From the NCBI GenBank assembly GCA_903831585.1, contig CAIKYE010000056.1, positions 1 to 6,682 of the forward strand: a stretch of DNA of 6,682 nt. Reading direction: 5' to 3'. Every line of letters starts with the position of its first letter. Position 1 is the first letter of the stretch. The notes under the pieces are model-generated. The model was not told where the DNA came from and did no database searches. It saw nothing but the letters and a program-made list of their open reading frames with translations. Of this stretch, positions 1 through 6,665 are shown piece by piece. The DNA is from an uncultured Micrococcales bacterium (GTDB lineage Bacteria; Actinomycetota; Actinomycetes; Actinomycetales; Microbacteriaceae). The position numbers and the translations under genes are program-made.

Positions 1-48
1 AATCGGTGAGTGTGGCCCGAAAGAGAAACAGCTTGGAGTGCACCAGAA

Positions 49-2292
49 ATGGTGAAGAAAAACAATTCAGATTCAGTCGAACCAAAAATCGACTCAACCC
101 CCCGGTCAAAAACCCCTGCTTCAAAGAAGCCGGCTGAAAAGACCGCTTCAGCCAAGACGCCAGCTAGCAAAAAACCGGCTGCCAAGACCACCAAGGCAGA
201 AGTCGCAGAAAGCGCGCCTGTTTCAAAGAAGCCGACGGAAAAGAAACCTGCAGCTAAGAAGCCGATCGAAAAGAAGCCTGCTGCAAAAGTCGCTGCTTCA
301 AAAGGCGCTAGCTCAAAAACCGAAGGCAAGTCTGCTGCAACCGCTGCGCCTGTAACGGTAACCGCAACCTCGATGTTGTTCATGGCTCCAGATTTGCCAA
401 CCCCGGTTATCGATAAAAAACGCGGGCGACCAATCGAAGACAAAAAGACCGCCGATCAGGGTGAGACTCACGTTCGCCGACGTTCACGTCGCCGCGAGGG
501 TGAATTGGCAGAGGGCGAACAACTTCCACCAAATACCGTTGTCAAAGTTCGCACGCCACGCGAACCAAAAGAACCTAGCAATGAGCCAACCCGCATCAAG
601 GGCTCGACCAGACTCGAAGCCAAGAAGCAGCGCCGTCGTGATGGGCGCGATGCTGGTCGACGTCGCAGCAGCACAATTACCGAATCAGAATTTCTAGCTC
701 GCCGCGAATCTGTTGAACGCACCATGATCGTGCGATCAAAGGACGGCAAGATTCAGCTCGGAGTTCTCGAAGACAAGATTCTGGTCGAACACTATGTGGC
801 CAAGGCATCTGAGGCCTCGCTTATCGGAAACGTTTACCTCGGTAAAGTTCAGAACGTTTTGCCATCGATGGAGGCCGCTTTCGTTGATATTGGCCGCGGT
901 CGAAACGCCGTCCTTTACTCTGGTGAGGTCGACTGGGAGCTTGCAGAGACTGGCAACCAGCCCCGTCGAATCGAATTGGCCCTAAAGAGTGGCGATACGG
1001 TTTTGGTTCAGGTAACCAAAGACCCGGTCGGCCAAAAGGGTGCCCGGCTAACCTCGCAGGTTTCGCTGCCAGGTCGTTACCTCGTGTACGTGCCTAACGG
1101 ATCGATGAATGGCATTTCGAGAAAACTGCCTGAGTCTGAACGCACAAGGCTAAAGAAGATTCTCAAAGAAGTTCTGCCAGAAGATGCCGGAGTGATCGTG
1201 CGAACGGCTGCCGAAGGTGCGACCGAAGAGCAACTGACACTCGATGTTCAAAGACTGCAAGATCAGTGGGTTGACATCGAAAAGAAAGTTGAGAAGGGCA
1301 ACGCTCCAGTTCTTCTGCACAGCGAGCCCGACTTGCTAGTCAAGATCGTTCGCGATGTCTTCAATGAAGATTTTCAGAAGATGGTTATTTCCGGCGACGA
1401 TTCACACCAGGTGATTAGCGAATACCTTCAGGGAGTCGCTCCTGACCTGCTTGAGCGCATTGAGATTTACAAGGGCGAGAAGGATATTTTCGATGAGTAC
1501 CGAATTGGCGAACAAATTGCCAAGGCGCTGGAACGCAAGGTTTATTTGCCTAGCGGTGGTTCGCTTGTCATCGATAGAACCGAAGCCATGACTGTTGTTG
1601 ACGTAAACACCGGAAAGTTTGTTGGCTCCGGAGGAAACCTCGAAGAGACCGTAACCAAGAACAATCTCGAAGCAGCCGAAGAACTCGTTCGTCAGCTAAG
1701 GCTTCGCGACATTGGCGGCATCGTCGTTGTTGACTTTATCGACATGGTTCTCGAATCTAACCGCGACCTTGTCTTGCGCCGACTCATGGAGTGCCTCAGC
1801 CGCGATCGAACCAAACACCAGGTTGCCGAGGTCACTTCTTTGGGTCTAGTTCAGATGACCAGAAAGAAGCTCGGCATCGGGCTGCTTGAAGCATTCAGCG
1901 AGCCCTGCGAGGCTTGCGCCTCGCGAGGCGTGATTGTGCATCACGAACCAATCATGCGTTCGAAGCACGTCGGTGAAGACCCACGCCCGCCAAAGCAATC
2001 TGGCAAGTCAAAGAATCGCGACAAGAAGCAAGAAGTTCCAAAGGTCGTCACGGGTGAGCGTGCAGCCGAAGTTGGCAATGCGCTGACCAAGATTGCGGCC
2101 TCCACCTTGGCCGCTCACGAGGCTGCCGGCGAGAGCAGCCCAATAGTTGCGCCGGTTTCTCAGGTCGATTCAACAGAGTCAGCCGAATCCAACGAGCTTC
2201 TAGATTCGGTGCTAGATGCCCTTCCGCAACCTAAGGCGCCCGGTCAGGGTCGCAGAAGGCCAAGAAGTCGTCGGGGAACATCAAGCAAATAG
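49..2292 (+). CDS. rne: Ribonuclease E/G family endoribonuclease, N-terminally extended
   Basis: Endoribonuclease that cuts single-stranded AU-rich RNA in rRNA processing and mRNA decay; cytosolic, normally a degradosome scaffold. Numbering from ATG 49 (747 aa): residues 1-215 are a low-complexity Lys/Ala/Pro then Arg-rich extension, and the catalytic core begins near 224. The S1 domain follows (about 255-345), with the 5'-phosphate sensor pair R385-T386 in IVRTAAEGA. The metal-binding aspartates are D518 (DVNTGKFVG) and D562 (VVVDFIDM), and the zinc-link cysteines are C620 and C623 (CEAC). Spacing between these residues matches E. coli RNase E with an offset of about 215, so the core is intact. 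The E. coli-type small domain and long C-terminal scaffold are absent; a charged tail ends in RRRPRSRRG. Start: ATG 49 has GGAG at 35-38; a GTG at 10, just after an in-frame TGA at 7-9, would add 13 residues and is less likely. Family assignment is secure; the start is moderately sure. Confidence 0.96.
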   Translation: MVKKNNSDSVEPKIDSTPRSKTPASKKPAEKTASAKTPASKKPAAKTTKAEVAESAPVSKKPTEKKPAAKKPIEKKPAAKVAASKGASSKTEGKSAATAAPVTVTATSMLFMAPDLPTPVIDKKRGRPIEDKKTADQGETHVRRRSRRREGELAEGEQLPPNTVVKVRTPREPKEPSNEPTRIKGSTRLEAKKQRRRDGRDAGRRRSSTITESEFLARRESVERTMIVRSKDGKIQLGVLEDKILVEHYVAKASEASLIGNVYLGKVQNVLPSMEAAFVDIGRGRNAVLYSGEVDWELAETGNQPRRIELALKSGDTVLVQVTKDPVGQKGARLTSQVSLPGRYLVYVPNGSMNGISRKLPESERTRLKKILKEVLPEDAGVIVRTAAEGATEEQLTLDVQRLQDQWVDIEKKVEKGNAPVLLHSEPDLLVKIVRDVFNEDFQKMVISGDDSHQVISEYLQGVAPDLLERIEIYKGEKDIFDEYRIGEQIAKALERKVYLPSGGSLVIDRTEAMTVVDVNTGKFVGSGGNLEETVTKNNLEAAEELVRQLRLRDIGGIVVVDFIDMVLESNRDLVLRRLMECLSRDRTKHQVAEVTSLGLVQMTRKKLGIGLLEAFSEPCEACASRGVIVHHEPIMRSKHVGEDPRPPKQSGKSKNRDKKQEVPKVVTGERAAEVGNALTKIAASTLAAHEAAGESSPIVAPVSQVDSTESAESNELLDSVLDALPQPKAPGQGRRRPRSRRGTSSK
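106..288 (+). repeat. Lys/Pro/Ala-rich coding repeat (KKPxx units) in rne
   Basis: Degenerate in-frame repeat encoding six KKPxx pentads in the disordered N-terminus of RNase E. The variable pair alternates regularly: AE, AA, TE, AA, IE, AA. The last four units are in direct tandem. The DNA copies diverge at synonymous positions (for example aagaagccg against aaaaaaccg), so this is protein-level rather than recent DNA-level duplication. It resembles histone H1-like tails and the PAKK repeats of mycobacterial HupB. Nucleic-acid binding is inferred from charge only. Confidence 0.8.
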
Positions 2293-2313
2293 GCGAATCC
2301 GGGGCAAATAGGT

Positions 2314-2342
2314 TTGACCGAAGCCCAATTGGTGGCTAAACT
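2314..2342 (+). promoter_or_regulatory. Putative sigma70-type promoter for rplU-rpmA
   Basis: The -35 box TTGACC (2314-2319) is followed by 17 bases and the -10 box TAAACT (2337-2342). The -35 box matches TTGACA at five of six positions, and the -10 box fits the actinobacterial TAnnnT pattern. Transcription would begin near 2349 and give a leader of about 60 nt before rplU. The spacer contains a dyad, AGCC...GGCT (2322-2337), centred on the palindrome CCAATTGG (2325-2332), which could be an operator or chance. Predicted from sequence only. Confidence 0.6.
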
Positions 2343-2350
2343 TGAACCTC

Positions 2351-2378
2351 GTTGCCCGCTGAGTTTCGCGAACGCAAC
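2351..2378 (+). promoter_or_regulatory. Possible leader stem-loop upstream of rplU
   Basis: GTTGC (2351-2355) can pair with GCAAC (2374-2378), and inside it CGC (2357-2359) can pair with GCG (2368-2370) around an 8-base loop. It lies in the predicted leader, about 20 bases before the Shine-Dalgarno sequence. Ribosomal protein leaders often carry autoregulatory structures, but this one is short, has an asymmetric internal loop, and resembles no leader family I recognise. Low confidence. Confidence 0.25.
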
Positions 2379-2409
2379 AAATTCAATTCTTTGAACAAAG
2401 GGTAGATCT

Positions 2410-2718
2410 GTGGTTTACGCAGTTGTCCGCGCAGGCGGACGTCAAGAGAAGGTGTCAGTAGGCACCATCGTTACGCTTGACCGCATCAAGGCAGTTGCCG
2501 GCGGCAAGATTGAACTTCACGCGCTGTTGCTTGTCGATGGTGACAAGGTCACTTCAGACGCGGCTTCGCTAGCAAAGGTGAAGGTTACCGCTGAGGTAAT
2601 CGGCGACCTTCGTGGCCCGAAGATCATCATCCAGCACTACAAGAACAAGACCGGCTTCAAACGCCGCATGGGCTTTCGCGCAGAGCTAACCCGTGTTCAG
2701 GTCACTGAGATCAAGTAA
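2410..2718 (+). CDS. rplU: 50S ribosomal protein bL21
   Basis: Large-subunit protein that binds 23S rRNA and contacts bL20 in the 50S particle. The product is 102 aa, the normal family length, starting [14 protein letters not shown] and carrying the C-terminal signature [13 protein letters not shown] (residues 78-90) with LTRVQV after it. The start is GTG 2410, supported by AAAGGG at 2397-2402 with a 7-base spacer; no ATG gives the conserved N-terminus. In the signature the usual GHRQ reads G88-F89-R90-A91, so the conserved His is replaced. It is first in an operon with rpmA, 14 bases downstream, behind the promoter at 2314-2342. The assignment is secure from both sequence and gene order. Confidence 0.97.
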   Translation: MVYAVVRAGGRQEKVSVGTIVTLDRIKAVAGGKIELHALLLVDGDKVTSDAASLAKVKVTAEVIGDLRGPKIIIQHYKNKTGFKRRMGFRAELTRVQVTEIK

Positions 2719-2732
2719 AGGACTGAGCAAAA

Positions 2733-2987
2733 ATGGCTTCCAAAAAAGGTGTTAGCTCGACCCGAAACGGCCGCGACTCAAACGCACAGCGTCTAGGCGT
2801 GAAGCGTTACGCAGGACAAGAAGTTAACGCGGGCGAGATCATCGTTCGTCAGCGTGGCACTCACTTTCACCCAGGTGTGAACGTGGGCAAAGGCAAAGAC
2901 GACACACTATTCGCTCTTGCTGCAGGCGCAGTTCAGTTCGGCACCAAAGGTGGCCGTCGCGTAGTAAACATTGTTGTTGCTGCCTAA
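2733..2987 (+). CDS. rpmA: 50S ribosomal protein bL27
   Basis: Large-subunit protein whose flexible N-terminal tail reaches the peptidyl-transferase centre and helps place tRNA substrates. The product is 84 aa, standard for the family, with the hallmark blocks [29 protein letters not shown] and [15 protein letters not shown]. The ATG start is preceded by AAAGGA at 2717-2722, which overlaps the rplU stop codon, with a 10-base spacer. The protein starts directly at Met-Ala, with no cleavable Firmicutes-type extension. The tail reads MASKKG where most bL27 proteins have MAHKKG, so His3 is Ser. It is the last gene of the rplU-rpmA operon, and the terminator at 3001-3035 follows. Confidence 0.97.
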   Translation: MASKKGVSSTRNGRDSNAQRLGVKRYAGQEVNAGEIIVRQRGTHFHPGVNVGKGKDDTLFALAAGAVQFGTKGGRRVVNIVVAA

Positions 2988-3000
2988 CTAACAAAACTCT

Positions 3001-3035
3001 CAGCGAGGCGAGCCTTTGGCTCGCCTTTGCTGTTT
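3001..3035 (+). terminator. Rho-independent terminator after rpmA
   Basis: The stem AGGCGAGCC (3006-3014) pairs perfectly with GGCTCGCCT (3018-3026) around a TTT loop. The outer arms CAGC (3001-3004) and GCTG (3029-3032) extend it past a small bulge. A short T-rich stretch, TTTCT, follows the outer stem at 3033. It begins 14 bases after the rpmA stop, as expected for the end of the ribosomal protein operon. Its 3' end lies only about 15 bases before the obgE Shine-Dalgarno sequence. Confidence 0.88.
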
Positions 3036-3049
3036 CTCAAGCAAAGTTG

Positions 3050-3057
3050 AAGGAGGT
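3050..3057 (+). promoter_or_regulatory. Perfect Shine-Dalgarno sequence deciding the obgE start
   Basis: AAGGAGGT is fully complementary to the 3' end of 16S rRNA and lies 4 bases before ATG 3062. It places the obgE start there rather than at the in-frame TTG 3047, which sits upstream of and runs into this site. It is the strongest ribosome binding site in the window. Confidence 0.9.
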
Positions 3058-3061
3058 CACC

Positions 3062-4636
3062 ATGGTTTCATTCGTAGATCAGGTTGTTCTTCACTTGCGC
3101 GCCGGAAACGGCGGTGACGGATGCGTCTCTGTTCACCGCGAAAAGTTCAAGCCTCTTGCCGGCCCAGACGGAGCCGACGGCGGTAACGGCGGCAGCATTT
3201 CACTTATCGCAGACTCAAGCGTGACCACACTGCTCGACTACCACTTTCACCCGCATCGAAGCGGTGGCGATGGAGGTGACGGCGCAGGAGACTTCAGAAA
3301 CGGCGCAACCGGGCCAGACATTAAGCTTCCCGTTCCTATCGGCACAGTAGTTAAGAACGCCAAGGGTGAGTTCATCGCCGACCTGCTTGAACCAGGAATG
3401 GAACTCGTTGTTGCCGAAGGCGGAATGGGCGGCAAGGGAAACGCGGCCCTATCGAGTTCTAAGCGCAAGGCTCCGGGTTTCGCGCTTCTAGGCGTGCCGG
3501 GCTGGTCGGGCGACGTAATTCTTGAATTGAAGACAGTTGCCGACGTAGCCCTGGTTGGTTACCCGAGTGCCGGCAAATCGAGTTTGATCGCTGCGATGTC
3601 TGCGGCGCGTCCGAAAATCGCCGACTATCCTTTCACAACCCTGCACCCAAACCTTGGTGTGGTTCAGGCCGAACAGACTCGCTATGTCATTGCCGACGTT
3701 CCTGGTTTGATCGAGGGCGCTAGCGAAGGAAAAGGTCTCGGCTTGCAGTTTCTGCGTCACGTCGAGCGCTGCTCTGCTCTGCTTCACGTAATTGACTGCG
3801 CGACCATAGAACCGATGCGCGACCCAATCACCGATCTCGAAAAGATTCTGCACGAGCTGGGCGCATACCAGGTGCCCGAGGGAGAGTTGCCATTGACGCA
3901 GCGCTCACAGTTGATTGCCTTGAATAAGTCTGACGTGCCTGATGCGCGCGAACTTGCCGAGTTCGTTAAACCAGAACTCGAGGCTCGCGGTTACCGCGTT
4001 TTCATCGTGTCAGCCGCGACTCGCGATGGTCTTCGTGAACTCAACTTCGCCTTGGCGCAGTTGGTCGAAGAGGAGCGAAAGACTCGAGCCAAGATCTCAC
4101 CCGTGTTGCCACGAATAACTCTGATGCAGTCACGGCGCGATGAGAGCAAATTCACCGTCACCAAAGAGAATTCGCACGAAGGAGAGTTCTTTAGAATTCT
4201 CGGAGTCAAGCCAGAACGCTGGGTTGCTCAAACTCAATTCGGCAACGACGAAGCGGTCGGCTACCTCGGTGATCGACTTTTCAAAATCGGTGTTGAAGAA
4301 GCGCTCTTCAAGGCTGGGGCTTCAGCCGGTTCGACCGTGGTCATTGGTGCGGGGCAGGGTGTTCTATTCGATTGGGAGCCATCTATTGCCAGCGCTGGCG
4401 AGCTGATTGGTGGCCGTCGCGGCGAAGACATTCGCATCGATCAGAACCCGCGCAGAACCACAAACGATCGCCGCGCAAGCTATAAAGAACGTATGGATTC
4501 AAAGGCGCAGATACGTGCGGAGATGGACAAAGAGCGCAAGGCCGGAATCTGGTCTAAGCCAGAAGACTTTAAGCCAGAACCTCAGCCGGTCGCAAAAAGC
4601 ACCGAAGTGAGCGAAGACAGCGAACAGGATAACTAA
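3062..4636 (+). CDS. obgE: GTPase Obg (ribosome assembly / stress GTPase)
   Basis: Obg GTPase binds the 50S subunit during late assembly and is linked to ppGpp signalling, DNA replication and growth control. The protein is 524 aa. Residues 1-158 form the Gly-rich Obg fold (GNGGDG, GPDGADGGNGG, GGDGGDGAGDFRNG). The G domain follows with G1 GYPSAGKS (166-173), G2 in YPFTTLHPNLG, G3 DVPG (212-215), G4 NKSD (288-291) and G5 SAA (317-319). The OCT domain spans about 351-440 (RITLMQ to FDWEP). A charged tail of about 85 residues follows, with KERMDSKAQIRAEMDKERKAG, as is usual in actinobacterial Obg and absent from the short E. coli form. All nucleotide-binding motifs are intact. ATG 3062 is chosen for the perfect Shine-Dalgarno sequence at 3050-3057. 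The stop overlaps the proB start by one base (TAATG). No convincing promoter of its own is visible in the 74-base gap after rpmA. Confidence 0.97.
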   Translation: MVSFVDQVVLHLRAGNGGDGCVSVHREKFKPLAGPDGADGGNGGSISLIADSSVTTLLDYHFHPHRSGGDGGDGAGDFRNGATGPDIKLPVPIGTVVKNAKGEFIADLLEPGMELVVAEGGMGGKGNAALSSSKRKAPGFALLGVPGWSGDVILELKTVADVALVGYPSAGKSSLIAAMSAARPKIADYPFTTLHPNLGVVQAEQTRYVIADVPGLIEGASEGKGLGLQFLRHVERCSALLHVIDCATIEPMRDPITDLEKILHELGAYQVPEGELPLTQRSQLIALNKSDVPDARELAEFVKPELEARGYRVFIVSAATRDGLRELNFALAQLVEEERKTRAKISPVLPRITLMQSRRDESKFTVTKENSHEGEFFRILGVKPERWVAQTQFGNDEAVGYLGDRLFKIGVEEALFKAGASAGSTVVIGAGQGVLFDWEPSIASAGELIGGRRGEDIRIDQNPRRTTNDRRASYKERMDSKAQIRAEMDKERKAGIWSKPEDFKPEPQPVAKSTEVSEDSEQDN

Positions 4637-5415
4637 TGGCATTGCAGAGTCGAAGTGAAATTTCTACGGCCAAACGCGTCGTCATTAAAGTTGGTTCTTC
4701 ATCGATAAGTGGCAAGAACGCCGCCAAGATTGCAAACCTCGTTGAAGCGATGGCCAAAGCTCACAAATCTGGCCAAGAGGTAATTCTGGTCACTTCAGGA
4801 GCGATTGCTACAGCCATTCCGCTGTTGAACCTCGAGTCTCGTCCAGACGACCTTGCCACATCGCAGGCGCTTGCTTCTGTCGGACAGGGGCGTTTGATTG
4901 CGCGGTATCAAGATAGCCTCGAACGCTACGACATAATTGCCGGTCAGGTTTTGTTGACCGCACAAGACCTCGAGGGATCCGAAACTAGCGCCAATGCTAA
5001 GAGCGCTATGCAGCGTTTGCTCGAGCTTCGGGTGATTCCTATCGTCAACGAAAACGACACGGTTGCCACCGCCGAAATTAGATTCGGCGATAACGACCGT
5101 TTGGCCGCGCTGGTAGCTGTTTTGGTTGAGGCCGACGCGCTAATTTTGCTAAGCGATGTCGATGCGCTCTATGACATGCCACCGAGTCAAACCGGTGCCA
5201 AGCGCATCGAAACCGTTGGATTTGGTCAAGACCTGTCGAGCTTCGACATCGGCGGCTCGTCAAGCGATGTTGGCACAGGTGGTGCCGTAACTAAGGTTGC
5301 CGCCGCCGAGATCGCAACCAAAGCCGGAATTGCCGTTTTGCTTACTTCTGCAGACAATGTGTCTCTTGCCCTCGGTGGCGAGGCAATCGGAACCTGGTTC
5401 GAGGCGAAAGGCTAG
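4636..5415 (+). CDS. proB: Glutamate 5-kinase, PUA-less form
   Basis: Phosphorylates L-glutamate to gamma-glutamyl phosphate, the first and usually proline-inhibited step of proline synthesis in the cytosol. The protein is 259 aa and consists of the amino acid kinase fold only. Visible motifs are the N-terminal VVIKVGSS with K18, the SGA loop (54-56), the glutamate-binding block QALASVGQGRL (77-87), VNENDTV (137-143), FGDND, LLSDVDALYD and GTGGAVTK (213-220). The C-terminal PUA domain of the roughly 365-aa E. coli-type enzyme is absent. The reading frame ends cleanly in a terminal block typical of the kinase fold, so this is a natural short form rather than a frameshift. The start overlaps the obgE stop; AGGA at 4626-4629 lies 6 bases before it, inside obgE, which suggests translational coupling. 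proA follows two bases after the stop. Confidence 0.95.
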   Translation: MALQSRSEISTAKRVVIKVGSSSISGKNAAKIANLVEAMAKAHKSGQEVILVTSGAIATAIPLLNLESRPDDLATSQALASVGQGRLIARYQDSLERYDIIAGQVLLTAQDLEGSETSANAKSAMQRLLELRVIPIVNENDTVATAEIRFGDNDRLAALVAVLVEADALILLSDVDALYDMPPSQTGAKRIETVGFGQDLSSFDIGGSSSDVGTGGAVTKVAAAEIATKAGIAVLLTSADNVSLALGGEAIGTWFEAKG

Positions 5416-5417
5416 AG

Positions 5418-6665
5418 ATGATCACCGCACACGACAAGATGACTCTGGTCAAGCGCGCCTCAAGTTCGCTCGCAAACGCAACTTCAGCTCAGCGCACCCA
5501 AGCCCTCTTAAACGTTTCTAAACTCCTGCTTGAGCGCACAGACGAAATAATCGCCGCGAACAAAATTGACCTCGACCGAGGCGTGACTGCAGAAATGACT
5601 AAGAGCACGCAGGATCGCATTCGACTAGATGCCGCACGAATTAGCGCAATCGCCGATTCGGTGGTTAAGGTAACCACGCTTCCAGATGTTATCGGAGACG
5701 TTATCCGTGGAATGACTTTGCCAAACGGTTTGCAGATTAGCCAGGTTCGGGTGCCACTCGGTGTGATCGGTGTCATCTACGAAGCGCGACCCAACGTGAC
5801 CATCGATATCGCTGTGTTGGCGATTAAGAGCGGAAACAGCGTTGTGCTTCGCGGCGGCAGAGATGCTCAGAGCAGCAACGAGGTTCTGGTTCGTCTGCTG
5901 CAAGATGCTCTCGCACTTGCCGGTCTAAGCGCCGACTCTGTTCACACCTTGGATGAGTTTGGGCGCGAAGGCGCTCAAGAGATGATGACGGCCGTCGGTT
6001 TGATCGATGTGCTGATTCCTCGAGGCGGCCCTGGTCTTATTAAGTCTGTGGTTGAGGAATCAACTGTCCCTGTTATTCAAACCGGCGATGGCGTGGTTCA
6101 CATCTTTGTTGACGAGACCGCTCGACTCGACTGGTCAGTAGAAATATTGCACAATGCAAAGGTTCAACGACCGAGTGTCTGCAACGCCGTCGAGACTCTG
6201 CTAATTCACGAGAAGGCTGTCGATCGCATATTGCCGGCAATACTGCAGAACCTCAGTGAAGCAAACGTGGTCATCCATGGCGATGCGAAGACTCAAGAAC
6301 TCTTCGAGGCAGCGGTTGCGGCAACCGAAGAAGACTGGCACAAGGAATATCACGATCTTGACTTGGCCGTTCGAGTTGTGGCTAACCTCGACGAAGCGCT
6401 CGCACATATTGCCAAATATTCGACAAAGCACACCGAATCGATAATCACCGAAAGAATCGAGAATGCCGAGCGTTTCTTGGCAGAAGTCGATGCCTCGACC
6501 GTGATGGTTAATGCTTCGACCAGGTTCACTGACGGCGGCGAGTTCGGCTTTGGTGCCGAGGTGGGAATCTCGACCCAGAAGCTCCACGCCCGCGGACCCA
6601 TGGGCATCTTGGAGCTGACCAGCACCAAATGGCTGGTGCGCGGGGCCGGTCAAACCCGTGCCTAG
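5418..6665 (+). CDS. proA: Gamma-glutamyl phosphate reductase (glutamate-5-semialdehyde dehydrogenase)
   Basis: NADPH-dependent reduction of gamma-glutamyl phosphate to glutamate 5-semialdehyde, the second step of proline synthesis; the product cyclises to pyrroline-5-carboxylate. The protein is 415 aa, normal for ProA. It shows VPLGVIGVIYEARPNVT, the nucleotide-binding and core blocks KSGNSVVLRGG and IPRGGPGLI, the catalytic Cys C255 in QRPSVCNAVETLL, and the C-terminal family signature (VNASTRFTDGGEFGFGAE, then GISTQKLHARGPMG and TSTKW). AAAGG at 5407-5411, within the end of proB, supports ATG 5418 with a 6-base spacer. The unstable acyl phosphate is thought to be passed from ProB to ProA, which fits the tight gene pair. 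No proline reductase gene (proC) is present here. Only 17 bases follow the stop. Confidence 0.97.
   Translation: MITAHDKMTLVKRASSSLANATSAQRTQALLNVSKLLLERTDEIIAANKIDLDRGVTAEMTKSTQDRIRLDAARISAIADSVVKVTTLPDVIGDVIRGMTLPNGLQISQVRVPLGVIGVIYEARPNVTIDIAVLAIKSGNSVVLRGGRDAQSSNEVLVRLLQDALALAGLSADSVHTLDEFGREGAQEMMTAVGLIDVLIPRGGPGLIKSVVEESTVPVIQTGDGVVHIFVDETARLDWSVEILHNAKVQRPSVCNAVETLLIHEKAVDRILPAILQNLSEANVVIHGDAKTQELFEAAVAATEEDWHKEYHDLDLAVRVVANLDEALAHIAKYSTKHTESIITERIENAERFLAEVDASTVMVNASTRFTDGGEFGFGAEVGISTQKLHARGPMGILELTSTKWLVRGAGQTRA

Noticed and set aside
10..48. Upstream GTG start for rne adding 13 residues (WPERETAWSAPE...)
   Set aside because: The added residues do not resemble an RNase E N-terminus, only 9 bases precede it in the window so no ribosome site can be judged, and ATG 49 has GGAG at a workable distance. 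It cannot be fully excluded.
2302..2326. GGGC/GCCC pairing after rne as a terminator
   Set aside because: A 4-bp stem with a 17-base loop and no T-tract; it also overlaps the predicted rplU -35 box.
3047..3061. TTG start for obgE adding five residues
   Set aside because: These codons overlap the Shine-Dalgarno sequence AAGGAGGT itself, and ATG 3062 gives the family N-terminus.
3488..3853. 121-codon open frame on the - strand within obgE
   Set aside because: It lies opposite the Obg G domain, shows no recognisable family and no independent ribosome site; it is a shadow frame.
6618..6637. Inverted repeat ACCAGC/GCTGGT near the end of proA
   Set aside because: It lies in the conserved TSTKWLV coding block, the stem is only 6 bp, and no T-tract follows, so it is not a terminator.
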